The notes under the pieces: model-generated
The model's database searches: none
What the model was told of the DNA's origin: nothing
Seen by the model: the letters and a program-made list of their open reading frames with translations, nothing else
Assembly (NCBI RefSeq): GCF_038039535.1
Contig: NZ_JBBPHP010000003.1
Location: 186,001-250,000, forward strand
DNA from: Catalinimonas sp038039535
GTDB taxonomy: Bacteria > Bacteroidota > Bacteroidia > Cytophagales > Cyclobacteriaceae
Direction: 5' to 3'
Length of the DNA: 64,000 nucleotides
Shown here: positions 35,160 through 44,768 of the stretch, piece after piece
Position numbering within the stretch: position 1 is the first letter of the stretch
How the letters are laid out: each line of letters opens with the position of its first letter
Position numbers and translations under genes: made by a program

Positions 35160-35314
35160 GGTAAATATGCTAAGCTTGGGTCAAAATTTATACTACGGTA
35201 CATTTCCGGTTTGTGCGGGGCATCCAGTGCCTCCGAGTCCCGCAGTGGCGACTGCCGGTCCCACAGCCCACTTACCGTAGTATGGTGAAAATGATAAGCT
35301 TAGGAATATTTACC
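35160..35314. repeat. Nested palindromic element (~155 bp)
   Basis: The outer arms are GGTAAATATGCTAAGCTT (35160-35177) and AAGCTTAGGAATATTTACC (35296-35314), pairing over 17 positions with a one- to two-base bulge. The inner arms are ATACTACGGTA (about 35190-35200) and TACCGTAGTAT (35273-35283), pairing over 11. The GC-rich centre has further short stems (GCGGG/CCCGC). It lies between the SusD gene's 3' end and the start of the PSCyt operon. It could be a miniature mobile element or a strong structured terminator. Confidence 0.7.
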
Positions 35315-35354
35315 TCTTTCATTTAGTTTAATCAATTTTTTTCAATTATTCACT

Positions 35355-36860
35355 TTAATAGCCCGGGTTCTGCGTCAGGTTACTATTAATCAGTCTTTCA
35401 TCAGCAGGAATGGGAAACAGGACTTCGTAAGGCTCAAAATCAAAGTCCGCTGCCGAAAAAGGAATCCCCCCTCTATCGGTTGTCGGATTACTTTTTTCAA
35501 TCTCACCATAAGCGTTCATGAAATCCGCCAGTTCCTCAGGAGTTTTCGTTCTCTTCAGATCAAACCAGCGGTGGTTTTCAAAAGCCAGTTCAATTCTTCT
35601 TTCATGTAATACCGCTTCACGAAATGCATCCTTTCCTAAACCATCCAGCGGATCCAGGCCTGCTCTTCTTCGTACCGCATTCAGGTATTCATAAGCCTGG
35701 GCAGTAGGCCCGGAAACTTCGTTGATGGCCTCAGCCAGCATGAGCAATACATCAGCGTAGCGGAGTATTGGCCAGTTGTCATCGGTACGTTCACGTATGG
35801 TATGCGGATGGTTGTATTTGTTGATGTAAGGAACGGCTACCCACTCCCCTTCCAGGCTGGTATAGCCTTCTTTTAAGGAAACTTCTTTGCGCTCATCTCC
35901 TTCCTCATAAGCAGCGATCATGTCCAGTGAAGGAGTATTCCACCCGCCTCCATTCTGACCAGGAAAATCAATGACCGCTCCTACTGACTCACGGGGTGCG
36001 AAGGTATAGATGAAGTTGCTGTGCTCACCCAACTCATTTCCTCCCTGAAACTGAACTTCAAAGATGGATTCCATATGGTTCTTATTGGCCGGGTCAAACA
36101 CATCGGCATAGTTATCCAAGAGTTCATAGTTGAGGTTAGTGACCTCAGTCAGTGTATTGATTGCCTGATCGTACTCTTTTTTGGTAAGATAAACTTTACC
36201 TAACAATGAGAGGGCTGCCCCTTTGGTCACTCTTCCTACTTCTTCGGCAGGATAGCTTACCGGCAGTGCATTGACAGCATCATCCAGGTCATTTTCAATC
36301 AGTTCATATACGGCACTTACCGGCTGACGCTCATACTCCCAGGCTTCGGAAGGTGAGGACAGCGGCTCGGTAATGATGATCACTTCTCCAAAATACTGTA
36401 CCAGATGAAAGTAATAGTAAGCCCGGAGAAATTTGAGCTGGCCTTCAAACTCAGTTTTTGCTGCTTCATCAAAGGTAGCTTCTTCCAGCTTTGCCAGGGT
36501 AGTATTGATATTTACCATGGCACTGTAAAGACTGTTATAAAGATTAGCGATATTTCCGGTTGAAGAGTTGATCTGCCAGAATTCAATAGCTTCCAGTGCT
36601 GGCCCTTGTCCACGGTTACCCACATTAAAATGTAAAGTGGTATTATCAGTAATAAACTCATTATACTGCCACTGGTCGGAGATAATATTCTGTAGCTGGG
36701 AATATACACCATTCAGGGCCTGCTCTACCTGTGTTTCTGTCTGATAAAAATTATCTGATACCAGTCGGGTAGGATCTGTTTTATCCAAAAAATCCTCACC
36801 ACAAGAGAGCAAAGTCAGTGTAAGGAGTATACTGGGGATAGTAAATTTATATCTATGCAT
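35355..36860 (-). CDS. RagB/SusD family nutrient uptake lipoprotein
   Basis: A 501-residue SusD-type surface glycan-binding lipoprotein (signal ending LTLLSC, Cys20; then GEDFLDKTDPT). SusD hallmarks are an N-terminal TPR-like segment (NFYQTETQVEQALNGVYSQL), FLRAYYYFHLVQYFG near 143-157, the W-P-I-L-R-Y-A-D-V-L-L-M-L-A-E-A-I-N-E motif, YLNAVRRRAGL, FREAVLHERRIELAFENHRWFDLKR, and the final LFPIPADERLINSNLTQNPGY. It forms the lid of the SusCD complex and its gene follows susC by four bases. Substrate cannot be told from sequence, but nearby sulfatases and GH16 suggest a polysaccharide. Confidence 0.97.
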   Translation of the reverse strand: MHRYKFTIPSILLTLTLLSCGEDFLDKTDPTRLVSDNFYQTETQVEQALNGVYSQLQNIISDQWQYNEFITDNTTLHFNVGNRGQGPALEAIEFWQINSSTGNIANLYNSLYSAMVNINTTLAKLEEATFDEAAKTEFEGQLKFLRAYYYFHLVQYFGEVIIITEPLSSPSEAWEYERQPVSAVYELIENDLDDAVNALPVSYPAEEVGRVTKGAALSLLGKVYLTKKEYDQAINTLTEVTNLNYELLDNYADVFDPANKNHMESIFEVQFQGGNELGEHSNFIYTFAPRESVGAVIDFPGQNGGGWNTPSLDMIAAYEEGDERKEVSLKEGYTSLEGEWVAVPYINKYNHPHTIRERTDDNWPILRYADVLLMLAEAINEVSGPTAQAYEYLNAVRRRAGLDPLDGLGKDAFREAVLHERRIELAFENHRWFDLKRTKTPEELADFMNAYGEIEKSNPTTDRGGIPFSAADFDFEPYEVLFPIPADERLINSNLTQNPGY

Positions 36861-36864
36861 GGGT

Positions 36865-39800
36865 TTAGAAGTTTATTTTGGCACCTAAAGAATAAGTGGT
36901 AGGAACGGGGTAGGTTTCATCATCAAAGCCCGGATTGATGCCACCCCGCTGGTTTACATCAGGATTATTACCCGGATACTGACTAATCAACAAGAGATTG
37001 TCGGCGCTGAAAAATACACGAGTGTTATTAAAGCTGGGAATGGTATAGCCCAGACTTACATTTCTGATCCAGGCATGGCTTCCGTCATATACATAGCGGG
37101 AGTTAGATTCACGCTGCCATTTCCATGTATTGGTGGTAGGTATCCATCCATTGCCGGGGTTTTCTGCCGATCTCCATCTGTTTTTTCCCTCAGCCAGGAT
37201 GTTAAATACTCCATCCATGTTCAGGGTAGTTGCTTCAATGTTTCTGAACAGGTCATAATCCTGAGCTCCGGTAACGAGGACATTGATATCAAATCTTTTG
37301 TAATCTGCTCCCAAAGTAAGTCCCCAGACAAACTTTGGATGAGGATTACCAATCTCCACCATGTCCTCGGTGTCATAAGAAATCACACCATCACCATTGG
37401 TATCTTCGTAAATGTATACACCGGGTATAGCGCCATCCTGGATAGGCGCATTGTCAATTTCTTCTTCGGTATTAAATATGCCCAACATTCTGAAGCCGTG
37501 GAACATACCAATGGGCCTGCCGGGTACAGATACATTGTAGGTACTGTAGAAGCCACCATTTCTGATCTCATCATTCTCACCCAGAATTTCCAAGACTTTG
37601 TTGCGGTTAAATGAGATATTAAAATCCGCACGGAGGTTAAGTTCATTTATCGCTGTTCTGTAGCCCAGTGCCATCTCTATCCCTTTATTCTCTACCTTAC
37701 CGATATTTGAAAAGGTGCTCTGAAAACCTGATATGGCAGGGATCTCAATAGGCAACAGCATGTCATTCGTAACTTTGTTGTAGTACTCTGCAGTAAAGGA
37801 CAACTGGTTTTCAAAAAGAGCCAGATCCAGTCCAATATTCAACTGATTGGATTGTTCCCATCCCAGATCTGCATTGGCAAAGGCTGCCAGTACCTGTCCG
37901 CTGGCAAAGCTATTCCCTAGTATATAATTCGCCGGATTCATGGTAGAGAGGCTGGTATAGTTTCCTATGTCGTTGTTTCCTGTAACTCCCCAGCTGGCTC
38001 TCAGCTTCAAGTCATCTATCAGGATACTATTCTGTAAGAAGGGTTCTTCAGAAATTCTCCAGCCTACTGACACGGCGGGAAAATCACCCCATTTGTTATT
38101 GGCCCCAAAACGTGAGCTTCCTTCGCGGCGATAAGTAGCTGACATCAGGTATTTGTCTCGGAAGGAATAATTTACCCTGGCGATATAGGCCAGCAGACTC
38201 CAGCCTTCTTCAAATGAGCCAGCGTCTACACGGGCAGCCGCATCCAGAAACCTGACAATGTCATCGGGATATTCATCGCCAGTAGCCCCTAGGCCTCTTA
38301 AGTTTTCTTCCTGTGCGGAGTAACCCAACATTGCACTGACCTGATGATCGCCCAGATTTTTGGAATAGCTAAGCACCTGATCAGTAGACACATTGATCAA
38401 CTCAGAATAAAACTCACGCTGGCTGGCTTCCCGGGGAGGAGGATTATTAAAACCACGGCCTGCCAGGAACGATGGCCTGAATTCATTCTCTCTCAGGTTG
38501 GTAATTCCTACATTGACAGAGGACCTGAACCTGAAGTCTTGTAGAAAGGAAAACTCCACATAGCCATTGGAGATCACATTGGTCTTATTGCGGTCTCGCT
38601 GCATTTCTTTGAGTTCCTGCACAGGATTGGAAGTACCGAAAACTCCGTCAACTCCGCCGATATAGGCATTAAAAGTACCATCCTCATTATATACCGGATA
38701 GCGGGGATCTGCCCATAGAGCTTGCCCCATAATCGCATCTCTACCAGTGGTATTGGCATATGCTTCGTCAGTAAAAGAACCAGCGAGATTCCATCCCAGC
38801 GAAATGTTTTTATTGATATCCCCCATCAGATTTGCCCTCACATTATAGCGTTCAAAGCCTGTTTCAATCACAGCCCCTTCCTGATTGACATACCCTACAG
38901 AAAGCAAGGATTTTACTGCTCCTTTACCGGCAGCCAGCATGACATTATAATTCTGAAAACTGGCATTCTGGTTAAGTATCTCATCCACCCAATCAGTGGA
39001 GTATTGAGTTTCTTCGGGATAGCGATAGTTGATAGGAACTTCTTCTACACTGGGCTCCCTGCCTTCAAAGTAGCGGATTTTGTCCATAAAGGCTTCCTTC
39101 TTCATCTGGGCGAATTCCGGGCCGTTCATCATTTTAGTTCTTCTGGAGTCCGGTATATTCTGTATACCGTAAGTGGCATTGAAGGACAGATTGACCTGGC
39201 CCTCTTTGGCCGACTTGGTGGTAATAAGCACCACACCATTGGAACCCCTGGCCCCATAAATAGCGGTGGAAGCGGCATCTTTCAGCACAGTAATACTTTC
39301 AATATCCGCAGGATTGAGGTATTGCCCTACTGAATTGCCTACCGCAAAACCGTCAATCACGTAGAGTGGATCGCTACCTGCTCCCAGCGAGCTTATACCG
39401 CGAACATTTACTTCCAGTTCCTCACCGGGTGTTCCGGTATTTTGCTTTACCACTACTCCCGGAGCCTGTCCCTGCATCAGACTGGTCATGTTGGAGGCTG
39501 GTCTTTCGCCTATCTTATCCATATCAATAACAGAGACAGCATTGGTGATATCCTGCTTTCTCATACTTCCGTACCCCACTACTACGACCTCGCTCAGGCT
39601 TTGAATATCTTCCGTAAGGGTAATGTCAATCACAGATCTGCCATTTACGGGTACTTCCTGGGCAGTATAGCCAATAGATGAAAATATCAACGTATCATTA
39701 GCGTTGGGCACGTTGATGCTATACCTTCCTTCAATATCGGTTACCGTACCGGTACTACTTCCTTTTACCAGCACGTTGACACCCGGCAAGCCTTCATTAT

Positions 39801-40248
39801 CCGTAGGGGAGCTTACTGTTCCTGAAACAATCAGCAGAGGTTGTACAATGACGGCCTGCTCAAGTATAGAGTCTTCCGACTCAATTTTTCTGGAGATATG
39901 GATATTCCGGCCAATCCTTTTGAACTTAATACTTTCAAGCTTGGATAATTCCATCAGGATTTCACCCAGAGAACCCGCCTTCACGCCCAGCAACACATGA
40001 CTAGTCAGGTTTACCTTTGAGTCATCGTAGGTGAAGGAAAAATCAGTTTTTTCTTCAATCTCCCTCAGCACATCTTCCAGTTTGTAAGTATCCTTCCTGA
40101 GTGATATCTGAATTTCATAAACACTCTTATCATCCTGTCCATGGCTATCAGTAGCATGTAGTACATCTATCAGAAAGAACTGAAATAGTGTACTGTAGAG
40201 CATCAGCCTGGACATCCATAGCAATGTCTTCTTAGATTTGTGTTTCAT
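36865..40248 (-). CDS. SusC/RagA family TonB-linked outer membrane protein
   Basis: A 1127-residue TonB-dependent transporter. After the signal peptide (about 1-35) comes an STN (secretin/TonB short N-terminal) domain at about 50-115, a CarboxypepD_reg-like domain at about 135-212 and the SusC-type motif EVVVVGYG (about 219-226). The plug follows, with the family signature DPLYVIDGFAVG and ITVLKDAASTAIYGARGSNGVVLITTK, and then the beta-barrel ending in SLGAKINF. The STN domain shows that it signals to the FecR anti-sigma factor encoded just upstream (64 bp). It imports oligosaccharide together with SusD and is energised by TonB. Confidence 0.98.
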   Translation of the reverse strand: MKHKSKKTLLWMSRLMLYSTLFQFFLIDVLHATDSHGQDDKSVYEIQISLRKDTYKLEDVLREIEEKTDFSFTYDDSKVNLTSHVLLGVKAGSLGEILMELSKLESIKFKRIGRNIHISRKIESEDSILEQAVIVQPLLIVSGTVSSPTDNEGLPGVNVLVKGSSTGTVTDIEGRYSINVPNANDTLIFSSIGYTAQEVPVNGRSVIDITLTEDIQSLSEVVVVGYGSMRKQDITNAVSVIDMDKIGERPASNMTSLMQGQAPGVVVKQNTGTPGEELEVNVRGISSLGAGSDPLYVIDGFAVGNSVGQYLNPADIESITVLKDAASTAIYGARGSNGVVLITTKSAKEGQVNLSFNATYGIQNIPDSRRTKMMNGPEFAQMKKEAFMDKIRYFEGREPSVEEVPINYRYPEETQYSTDWVDEILNQNASFQNYNVMLAAGKGAVKSLLSVGYVNQEGAVIETGFERYNVRANLMGDINKNISLGWNLAGSFTDEAYANTTGRDAIMGQALWADPRYPVYNEDGTFNAYIGGVDGVFGTSNPVQELKEMQRDRNKTNVISNGYVEFSFLQDFRFRSSVNVGITNLRENEFRPSFLAGRGFNNPPPREASQREFYSELINVSTDQVLSYSKNLGDHQVSAMLGYSAQEENLRGLGATGDEYPDDIVRFLDAAARVDAGSFEEGWSLLAYIARVNYSFRDKYLMSATYRREGSSRFGANNKWGDFPAVSVGWRISEEPFLQNSILIDDLKLRASWGVTGNNDIGNYTSLSTMNPANYILGNSFASGQVLAAFANADLGWEQSNQLNIGLDLALFENQLSFTAEYYNKVTNDMLLPIEIPAISGFQSTFSNIGKVENKGIEMALGYRTAINELNLRADFNISFNRNKVLEILGENDEIRNGGFYSTYNVSVPGRPIGMFHGFRMLGIFNTEEEIDNAPIQDGAIPGVYIYEDTNGDGVISYDTEDMVEIGNPHPKFVWGLTLGADYKRFDINVLVTGAQDYDLFRNIEATTLNMDGVFNILAEGKNRWRSAENPGNGWIPTTNTWKWQRESNSRYVYDGSHAWIRNVSLGYTIPSFNNTRVFFSADNLLLISQYPGNNPDVNQRGGINPGFDDETYPVPTTYSLGAKINF

Positions 40249-40312
40249 AGTCTTAGGTTGTTAGTATGAGAATAGGTTTTAGTAGTATTAGTTAAGGTCG
40301 TCTGCAGTCAGT

Positions 40313-41359
40313 TTAGCTTGCTTTTTTATTTTTCATAGGCAGTGCTTTGATGATTATATTTTTATTTTCCTGTATCTCATAAGAGAACTCCGAGGCGTAG
40401 CTGATTCCATCCAGTACTCTTTCCAGAGACTCGTTATGATATCTTCCACTGTAGTTCCCGTGGATTACCTGTGTTTTAGGAACTATGATATTCACACCGT
40501 ACCAGTCTTCCAGTTTCTTCCATACTTCTTCTGCGGGTGCTTCATCAAAAATCAGAATGTTCTTCGTCCAGGCGATAAGGTCGCTTACATCCTGCTTTTT
40601 CGCCATCAGGCTAGCATCCGCTTTGTGATAGTAGCTCACTTCATTGGGGGAGAGTTGCACTTTATCAGTTCCACTTCCTTTCACACTTACCTTGCCGCTG
40701 ACAACTGCTACCGCTACATCCGACTCGTCCTCGTAAGCTCTCACATTAAAGGAGGTGCCCAATACTTCAGTTTGAACCTCTCCGCTTGTGATAATGAAGG
40801 GCTTTGTGGCATCTCTGGCAACAGAGAAGAGCGCCTCGCCTTCCAGTTTCACATATCTCGTTTTTTGTACGAATACCTCGGGAAATACCAGAATACTGTT
40901 GGAATTCAGCTTAACTGTACTCCCATCAGGTAGTTTTACAGTCAGCTTTTCTCCTTTCTGGGTACGTTTTACCACCAGGGGGATAGGCTCAGCTTCTTTT
41001 ACCTGACTTTCCTGAGACAATTGCCAGGCGCTTAGGCTACCTAGTATCACGATCAGTATACTTGCAGCTATACGAACATACCAGGCTACCTTCTTTGGCT
41101 CATCATATTTGCTGAGTACCTGCTTTGTTCGTAGCTTATTCAGCATATCTTTATAAGTATCCTGGGGCAAGCGATAGGTATGCTGATACTGAAAACTGGA
41201 TATCATCTCTCTGGCCAGGCGAACAAGCTTTAGCTTTTCGGGATGCGCTCTAATCCACTCTTTCCAGTAAGTGTCTGTTTTTTCATCCGGACGAAGCACC
41301 CACTTCACGAAGTACTCATCTTTCAGAAAATCCTGTATATCATCCCTTTTCTGTTGCAT
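40313..41359 (-). CDS. FecR-family anti-sigma factor
   Basis: A 348-residue inner membrane anti-sigma factor. The cytoplasmic N-terminus (about 1-85) would hold the ECF sigma factor. One membrane helix follows at about 89-106 (IAASILIVILGSLSAW), and then the periplasmic FecR domain (RTQKGEKLTVKLPDGSTVKLNSNS, YVKLEGEALFSVARD, VLGTSFNVRAY, AVVSGKVSV). The DUF4974 domain at the C-terminus (IFDEAPAEEVWKKLEDWYGV, GNYSGRYHNESLERVLDGI) contacts the STN domain of SusC. This gives a complete sigma/anti-sigma/receptor cascade with the genes on either side. Confidence 0.96.
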   Translation of the reverse strand: MQQKRDDIQDFLKDEYFVKWVLRPDEKTDTYWKEWIRAHPEKLKLVRLAREMISSFQYQHTYRLPQDTYKDMLNKLRTKQVLSKYDEPKKVAWYVRIAASILIVILGSLSAWQLSQESQVKEAEPIPLVVKRTQKGEKLTVKLPDGSTVKLNSNSILVFPEVFVQKTRYVKLEGEALFSVARDATKPFIITSGEVQTEVLGTSFNVRAYEDESDVAVAVVSGKVSVKGSGTDKVQLSPNEVSYYHKADASLMAKKQDVSDLIAWTKNILIFDEAPAEEVWKKLEDWYGVNIIVPKTQVIHGNYSGRYHNESLERVLDGISYASEFSYEIQENKNIIIKALPMKNKKAS

Positions 41360-41541
41360 GCTTTTCCTTGGTTCTATTTATATATAGACAGCGGAAGAAG
41401 AAATGACCATAGTTTTTTTCAACTTTTTTGAAAAAAACTTCTTAGCGTATTTTTACAGGACCCCGAAAGTGTATGATTTAGAAATGGGTCTTGGAAAGAA
41501 GGGCATTAAGGCTATTGTAGAAATGAACAGAAGCGAAGGGG

Positions 41542-42231
41542 CTAAAAAATCTGGCCTGCTATCAGTAGCGGCCATAGAGGATAAAGGATGCCTTTGTATT
41601 TTTGCAAACGCTGAGACAGAGAATCAATGGCGCGGTAAATCAATGCTCGCGCAGATTTGGTCCTGCTCATACCTACAGTTTCCGCTATTTCTTTATAGCT
41701 CATCCCTTCATAAAAATACAGTAGCAGGGCCTCTTTCTGCCGGGTAGGCAGTTGGTTGCATTCGCTGGAAATGATCCCTTTTTGTTGATCAGTAAACTCC
41801 TGGTGGATAAACTTCACGCTTGTATCTTCCAGAATGTTGAATCCCTCCAGGGTACTTATTTCACCATCCTGCCGATGCTTTTTCTCTTTTTTCAGTACCC
41901 GTAATAACTTTCTTCGCAGTGATTTAAACAAATAGTGTTTGATAGAAGCAGTACTACCCAGCTTATGTCTTTTACTGATGATTTCTGTAAACAGCTCCTG
42001 TATACAATCACTTACCAATTCCTTTTGAGAGGTAAACTGACAGCCATAGTTATACATTTTGTTGACATATTCTGTATAAATATATACCAAAGCCTCTTCG
42101 TCTCCTCTCCGAAAAGCACTCCATATTTCAGCATCAGTTTTGTTTACCTTTTGCGCTGCATTTTCATCGCGACCAGATTGTTTGCTTTCTTCCAGCGTAT
42201 ACTGCGAAAAATGTAAGCGATTTTCATTCAT
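41542..42231 (-). CDS. ECF RNA polymerase sigma factor (FecI-like), SusCD-associated
   Basis: A 229-residue ECF sigma factor. Sigma-2 lies at about 38-105 (WSAFRRGDEEALVYIYTEYVNKMYNYG, DCIQELFTEI) and sigma-4 at about 158-212 (LPTRQKEALLLYFYEGMSYKEIAETVGMS). It directly precedes FecR and SusC, the classical order in Bacteroidota uptake loci. The C-terminus carries an unusual hydrophobic tail (ILYPLWPLLIAGQIF) beyond sigma-4. A second, related sigma factor gene lies 136 bp upstream on the same strand, so either or both may drive this locus. Confidence 0.95.
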   Translation of the reverse strand: MNENRLHFSQYTLEESKQSGRDENAAQKVNKTDAEIWSAFRRGDEEALVYIYTEYVNKMYNYGCQFTSQKELVSDCIQELFTEIISKRHKLGSTASIKHYLFKSLRRKLLRVLKKEKKHRQDGEISTLEGFNILEDTSVKFIHQEFTDQQKGIISSECNQLPTRQKEALLLYFYEGMSYKEIAETVGMSRTKSARALIYRAIDSLSQRLQKYKGILYPLWPLLIAGQIF

Positions 42232-42367
42232 ACCATTTGATATTGTACTGCTCTTGCGGTCTGTGATTTTTGCCTTTTTGAAAGGCTTATAAAAAATAGT
42301 CTACATAAAAATGTTTACGATATATTTTAATAAAAATAATTTACCGTCTATATTCTAATGATGTACT

Positions 42368-43021
42368 TTATATGCAACTACAAAGGAAGCTCAGCAGAAA
42401 AATAGCACTCACACTACAGCTTGAGATACTGATATTTCGCTTCACATGCAGGCTTTCTCTTAAGTCGTCCAATGAACGGTATATCAGCTGGCGGGCATAC
42501 TTAGGGTCTCTCAGTTCCATTACTTCACTGATTTCAACATAGCTTAGATTTTCATAAAACTTAAGTAGGATTGCTTCTTTTTTACGTGCAGATAAATGCT
42601 CTACTGCTCGCCGAATTTTTTTGATGGTTATAAAAGAGTCACCATCTTCTATGCCCTGCTGATTAGGCAGAAAAGATATCAGCTTATCTTCTTGCTGTCC
42701 GGCAAACCCTAAACCGAATAACTTAAAATGATTGTCTTGTTTGCTTTTTAAAGCTTTAAACACCTTCCTCCGCATAATTTTGAGGAAGTAGTGCTTAAGA
42801 GAATATACTTCTTTTACCTGATCGCGCTTCTGCCAGATTTCTACAAATATATTTTGTATGCAGTCTTTTACTTGTTCTTCATCCTGACATATACGATAAC
42901 CATAATTGAACAATACCGGAAACATTTTCCCGTATATCAGATCAAAGGCATTTTCACTACCTTCTCTGAAAGCTGACCATAAGTGTTCGTCAGTAGTGTT
43001 CTGTATTTGTTCTTTCATCAT
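42368..43021 (-). CDS. ECF RNA polymerase sigma factor, second copy
   Basis: A 217-residue ECF sigma factor related to its downstream neighbour: both start sigma-2 with a W-S-A-F-R-x-G motif (here LWSAFREGSENAFDLIYGKMFPVLFNYGYRI). Sigma-4 contains LSARKKEAILLKFYENLSYVEISEVM, then YARQLIYRSLDDLRESL. It too ends in a hydrophobic stretch (SCSVSAIFLLSFLCSCI), long enough to insert into or lie on a membrane. It has no anti-sigma gene of its own, so it probably arose by duplication and may share FecR. A start at the second Met would shorten it by one residue. Confidence 0.94.
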   Translation of the reverse strand: MMKEQIQNTTDEHLWSAFREGSENAFDLIYGKMFPVLFNYGYRICQDEEQVKDCIQNIFVEIWQKRDQVKEVYSLKHYFLKIMRRKVFKALKSKQDNHFKLFGLGFAGQQEDKLISFLPNQQGIEDGDSFITIKKIRRAVEHLSARKKEAILLKFYENLSYVEISEVMELRDPKYARQLIYRSLDDLRESLHVKRNISISSCSVSAIFLLSFLCSCI

Positions 43022-43317
43022 GAGAACAGGTAATTATGGTTAAGGAAAGAAAGATGTCTTGCTAAAAGCAAGTGCTATCAAACTGTTTCTTCAATTAAAA
43101 AAGGAAACTCTTCCCACAAAAGCTCAGTATACTATTATTAAATTAAAATCGTGGAGTATTCTTAAGACTTTTTTAAAACCAACTCACTATTAAACGTTAT
43201 TATTGAAACAAAAATAAAGTCAAATTTTCAGCAGAAGTCATCCTGTACTGTGCTGTATAACTATTGGCTACCAGCCGGTAGCACATTATACTTATCTCAA
43301 TGGATCAATAGAAAAAC

Positions 43318-44583
43318 TTACCAATTATGGATAGAACCATCCGGGCTGGTAAGTATGGGATGAGGAAATTCAGTGTTGGCAGCCACTTCCATAATGAAGT
43401 CTGCTTTCTCAGGATCAAATTGTACGCCCAGCCCAGGATTAGGATTCAGGTACAATTTACCATTTCTGAAATTAAGCAGATCTTCATTAAAATAAGCTGG
43501 TCTTTCAGGCTCACCGCCCACCAACTCCATCATGCAGCGGGTGGGACTGCTGGAACCCAGTACATGTACCAAAGCCGCTGTAGACAGCGGTCCGGTAAAA
43601 TGCGGAATCATTCCCAGATAATGCGTTTCACAAAGGGCAGCGATTTTCTTTAGCTCGGAGATTCCTCCGGTGTTGGGGAGTGTTACTCTTGTATAATCAA
43701 TGAGATGGTTCTCTATGAGTTCGTTGATATCCCAGCGATCGCCAAACTGTTCGCCTACCGCTATGGGTACATGCGTCATCTGCCGAATGGTTTGGTAAAC
43801 TTCCGGGTTTTCAGAGCGGACGATATCCTCTACAAAGTAAGGTTCCAGATTTTCCAGAGCCTTACAGATCTTTATACCTTCGGTAGTATCAAAGCGGGTG
43901 TGCAGGTCAATAGCCCAGTTTCCATTTCCTCCCACCGCTTCATCAATTCTTTTACAGTATTCAATGGTCTTGTTGGCATTTTCATAAAAGTCAAACCTTT
44001 CTTCACCATTTCCTCCGGTGGGGCCGATGCGGTACGCTCTCAGTCCTGCTTCTATACAACCTCTCGCCCTCTCTTCTTCTGTACTGGCATTGGAAGCCCT
44101 GAAACCGGTAGCATAACATTCCACATATTCCCGGGTTGACCCACCCAGCAACTCATAGACCGGCACTCCCAGCGCTTTACCTTTGATATCCCATAGTGCC
44201 ATTTCTATGGCTCCTAATGCATGAAGTTTTTCTCTTCCGGGAGGGTAAAACATGCCCCGGTAGACATACTGCCAGAGATGTTCAATACGGAAAGGATCTC
44301 GGCCGATCAGCATTTGTGCACACTGCTCAATGGTATCTTTTGTGCCTCCCTCTCCTATGCCAATGATACCCCCATCGGTCTCTACCTCCACAATACCCCG
44401 GGCCTGATTGAAAAGAGGTTTGTTATAGCCGGGAGCACTGTAATACCTGATCTTAGTAATTTTAAGATCTGAAGCTTCATTCGCAATGTGTTCAAAAGTT
44501 TTGGCGTGTGTGTGATAAAGAGGCAAAGCCGTAAAGGCAGCCGAGCTTAAAAAGGCTGTTTTTAGGAAATTTCTTCTTTGCAT
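43318..44583 (-). CDS. Mandelate racemase/muconate lactonizing enzyme family protein (enolase superfamily)
   Basis: A 421-residue enolase-superfamily enzyme with a Tat-type signal (MQRRNFLKTAFLSSAAF). The N-terminal capping domain runs to about 150. The barrel carries the metal ligands: Asp in NWAIDLHTRFD, Glu in PYFVEDIVRSE and Glu in IAVGEQFGDRW. The general base His is in LGMIPHFTGPLST. The Asp-His-Glu-Glu-His arrangement resembles galactonate or mannonate dehydratases, which remove water from sugar acids. Export is unusual for this family but frequent in Bacteroidota. It is a single gene next to the SusCD locus and may process its sugars. Confidence 0.93.
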   Translation of the reverse strand: MQRRNFLKTAFLSSAAFTALPLYHTHAKTFEHIANEASDLKITKIRYYSAPGYNKPLFNQARGIVEVETDGGIIGIGEGGTKDTIEQCAQMLIGRDPFRIEHLWQYVYRGMFYPPGREKLHALGAIEMALWDIKGKALGVPVYELLGGSTREYVECYATGFRASNASTEEERARGCIEAGLRAYRIGPTGGNGEERFDFYENANKTIEYCKRIDEAVGGNGNWAIDLHTRFDTTEGIKICKALENLEPYFVEDIVRSENPEVYQTIRQMTHVPIAVGEQFGDRWDINELIENHLIDYTRVTLPNTGGISELKKIAALCETHYLGMIPHFTGPLSTAALVHVLGSSSPTRCMMELVGGEPERPAYFNEDLLNFRNGKLYLNPNPGLGVQFDPEKADFIMEVAANTEFPHPILTSPDGSIHNW

Positions 44584-44701
44584 AAATTCAGTTGTAGGTT
44601 GTTGTACTGCTTAGATAACTTACTTCATGCAATAAGATAATAAAAAGCGGTGAGAACTGATCTACAGAATACCGTTTGACATTAAACCCTTATGCTTAAT
44701 C

Positions 44702-44741
44702 ATAAAAAAATGAGTAGTGACTGTTTATTGCTCACTACTCA
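44702..44741 (-). terminator. Rho-independent terminator of the RND operon
   Basis: On the minus strand TGAGTAGTGA (44741-44732) pairs with TCACTACTCA (44720-44711) across an 11-base loop and is followed by seven T (44710-44704). It lies 28 bp after the stop of the permease gene. Confidence 0.9.
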
Positions 44742-44768
44742 CTTTTATCAAATTATCTGTATAGTAAT

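Noticed and set aside
35160..35314. Intact insertion sequence
   Set aside because: No transposase frame between the inverted arms; the interval is only about 120 bp.
36512..40000. Frames antisense to SusC/SusD
   Set aside because: They are shadows of the high-coding-density genes on the other strand.
44702..44741. Operator or repeat element
   Set aside because: The stem followed by seven T at the 3' end of the RND operon fits a plain terminator.
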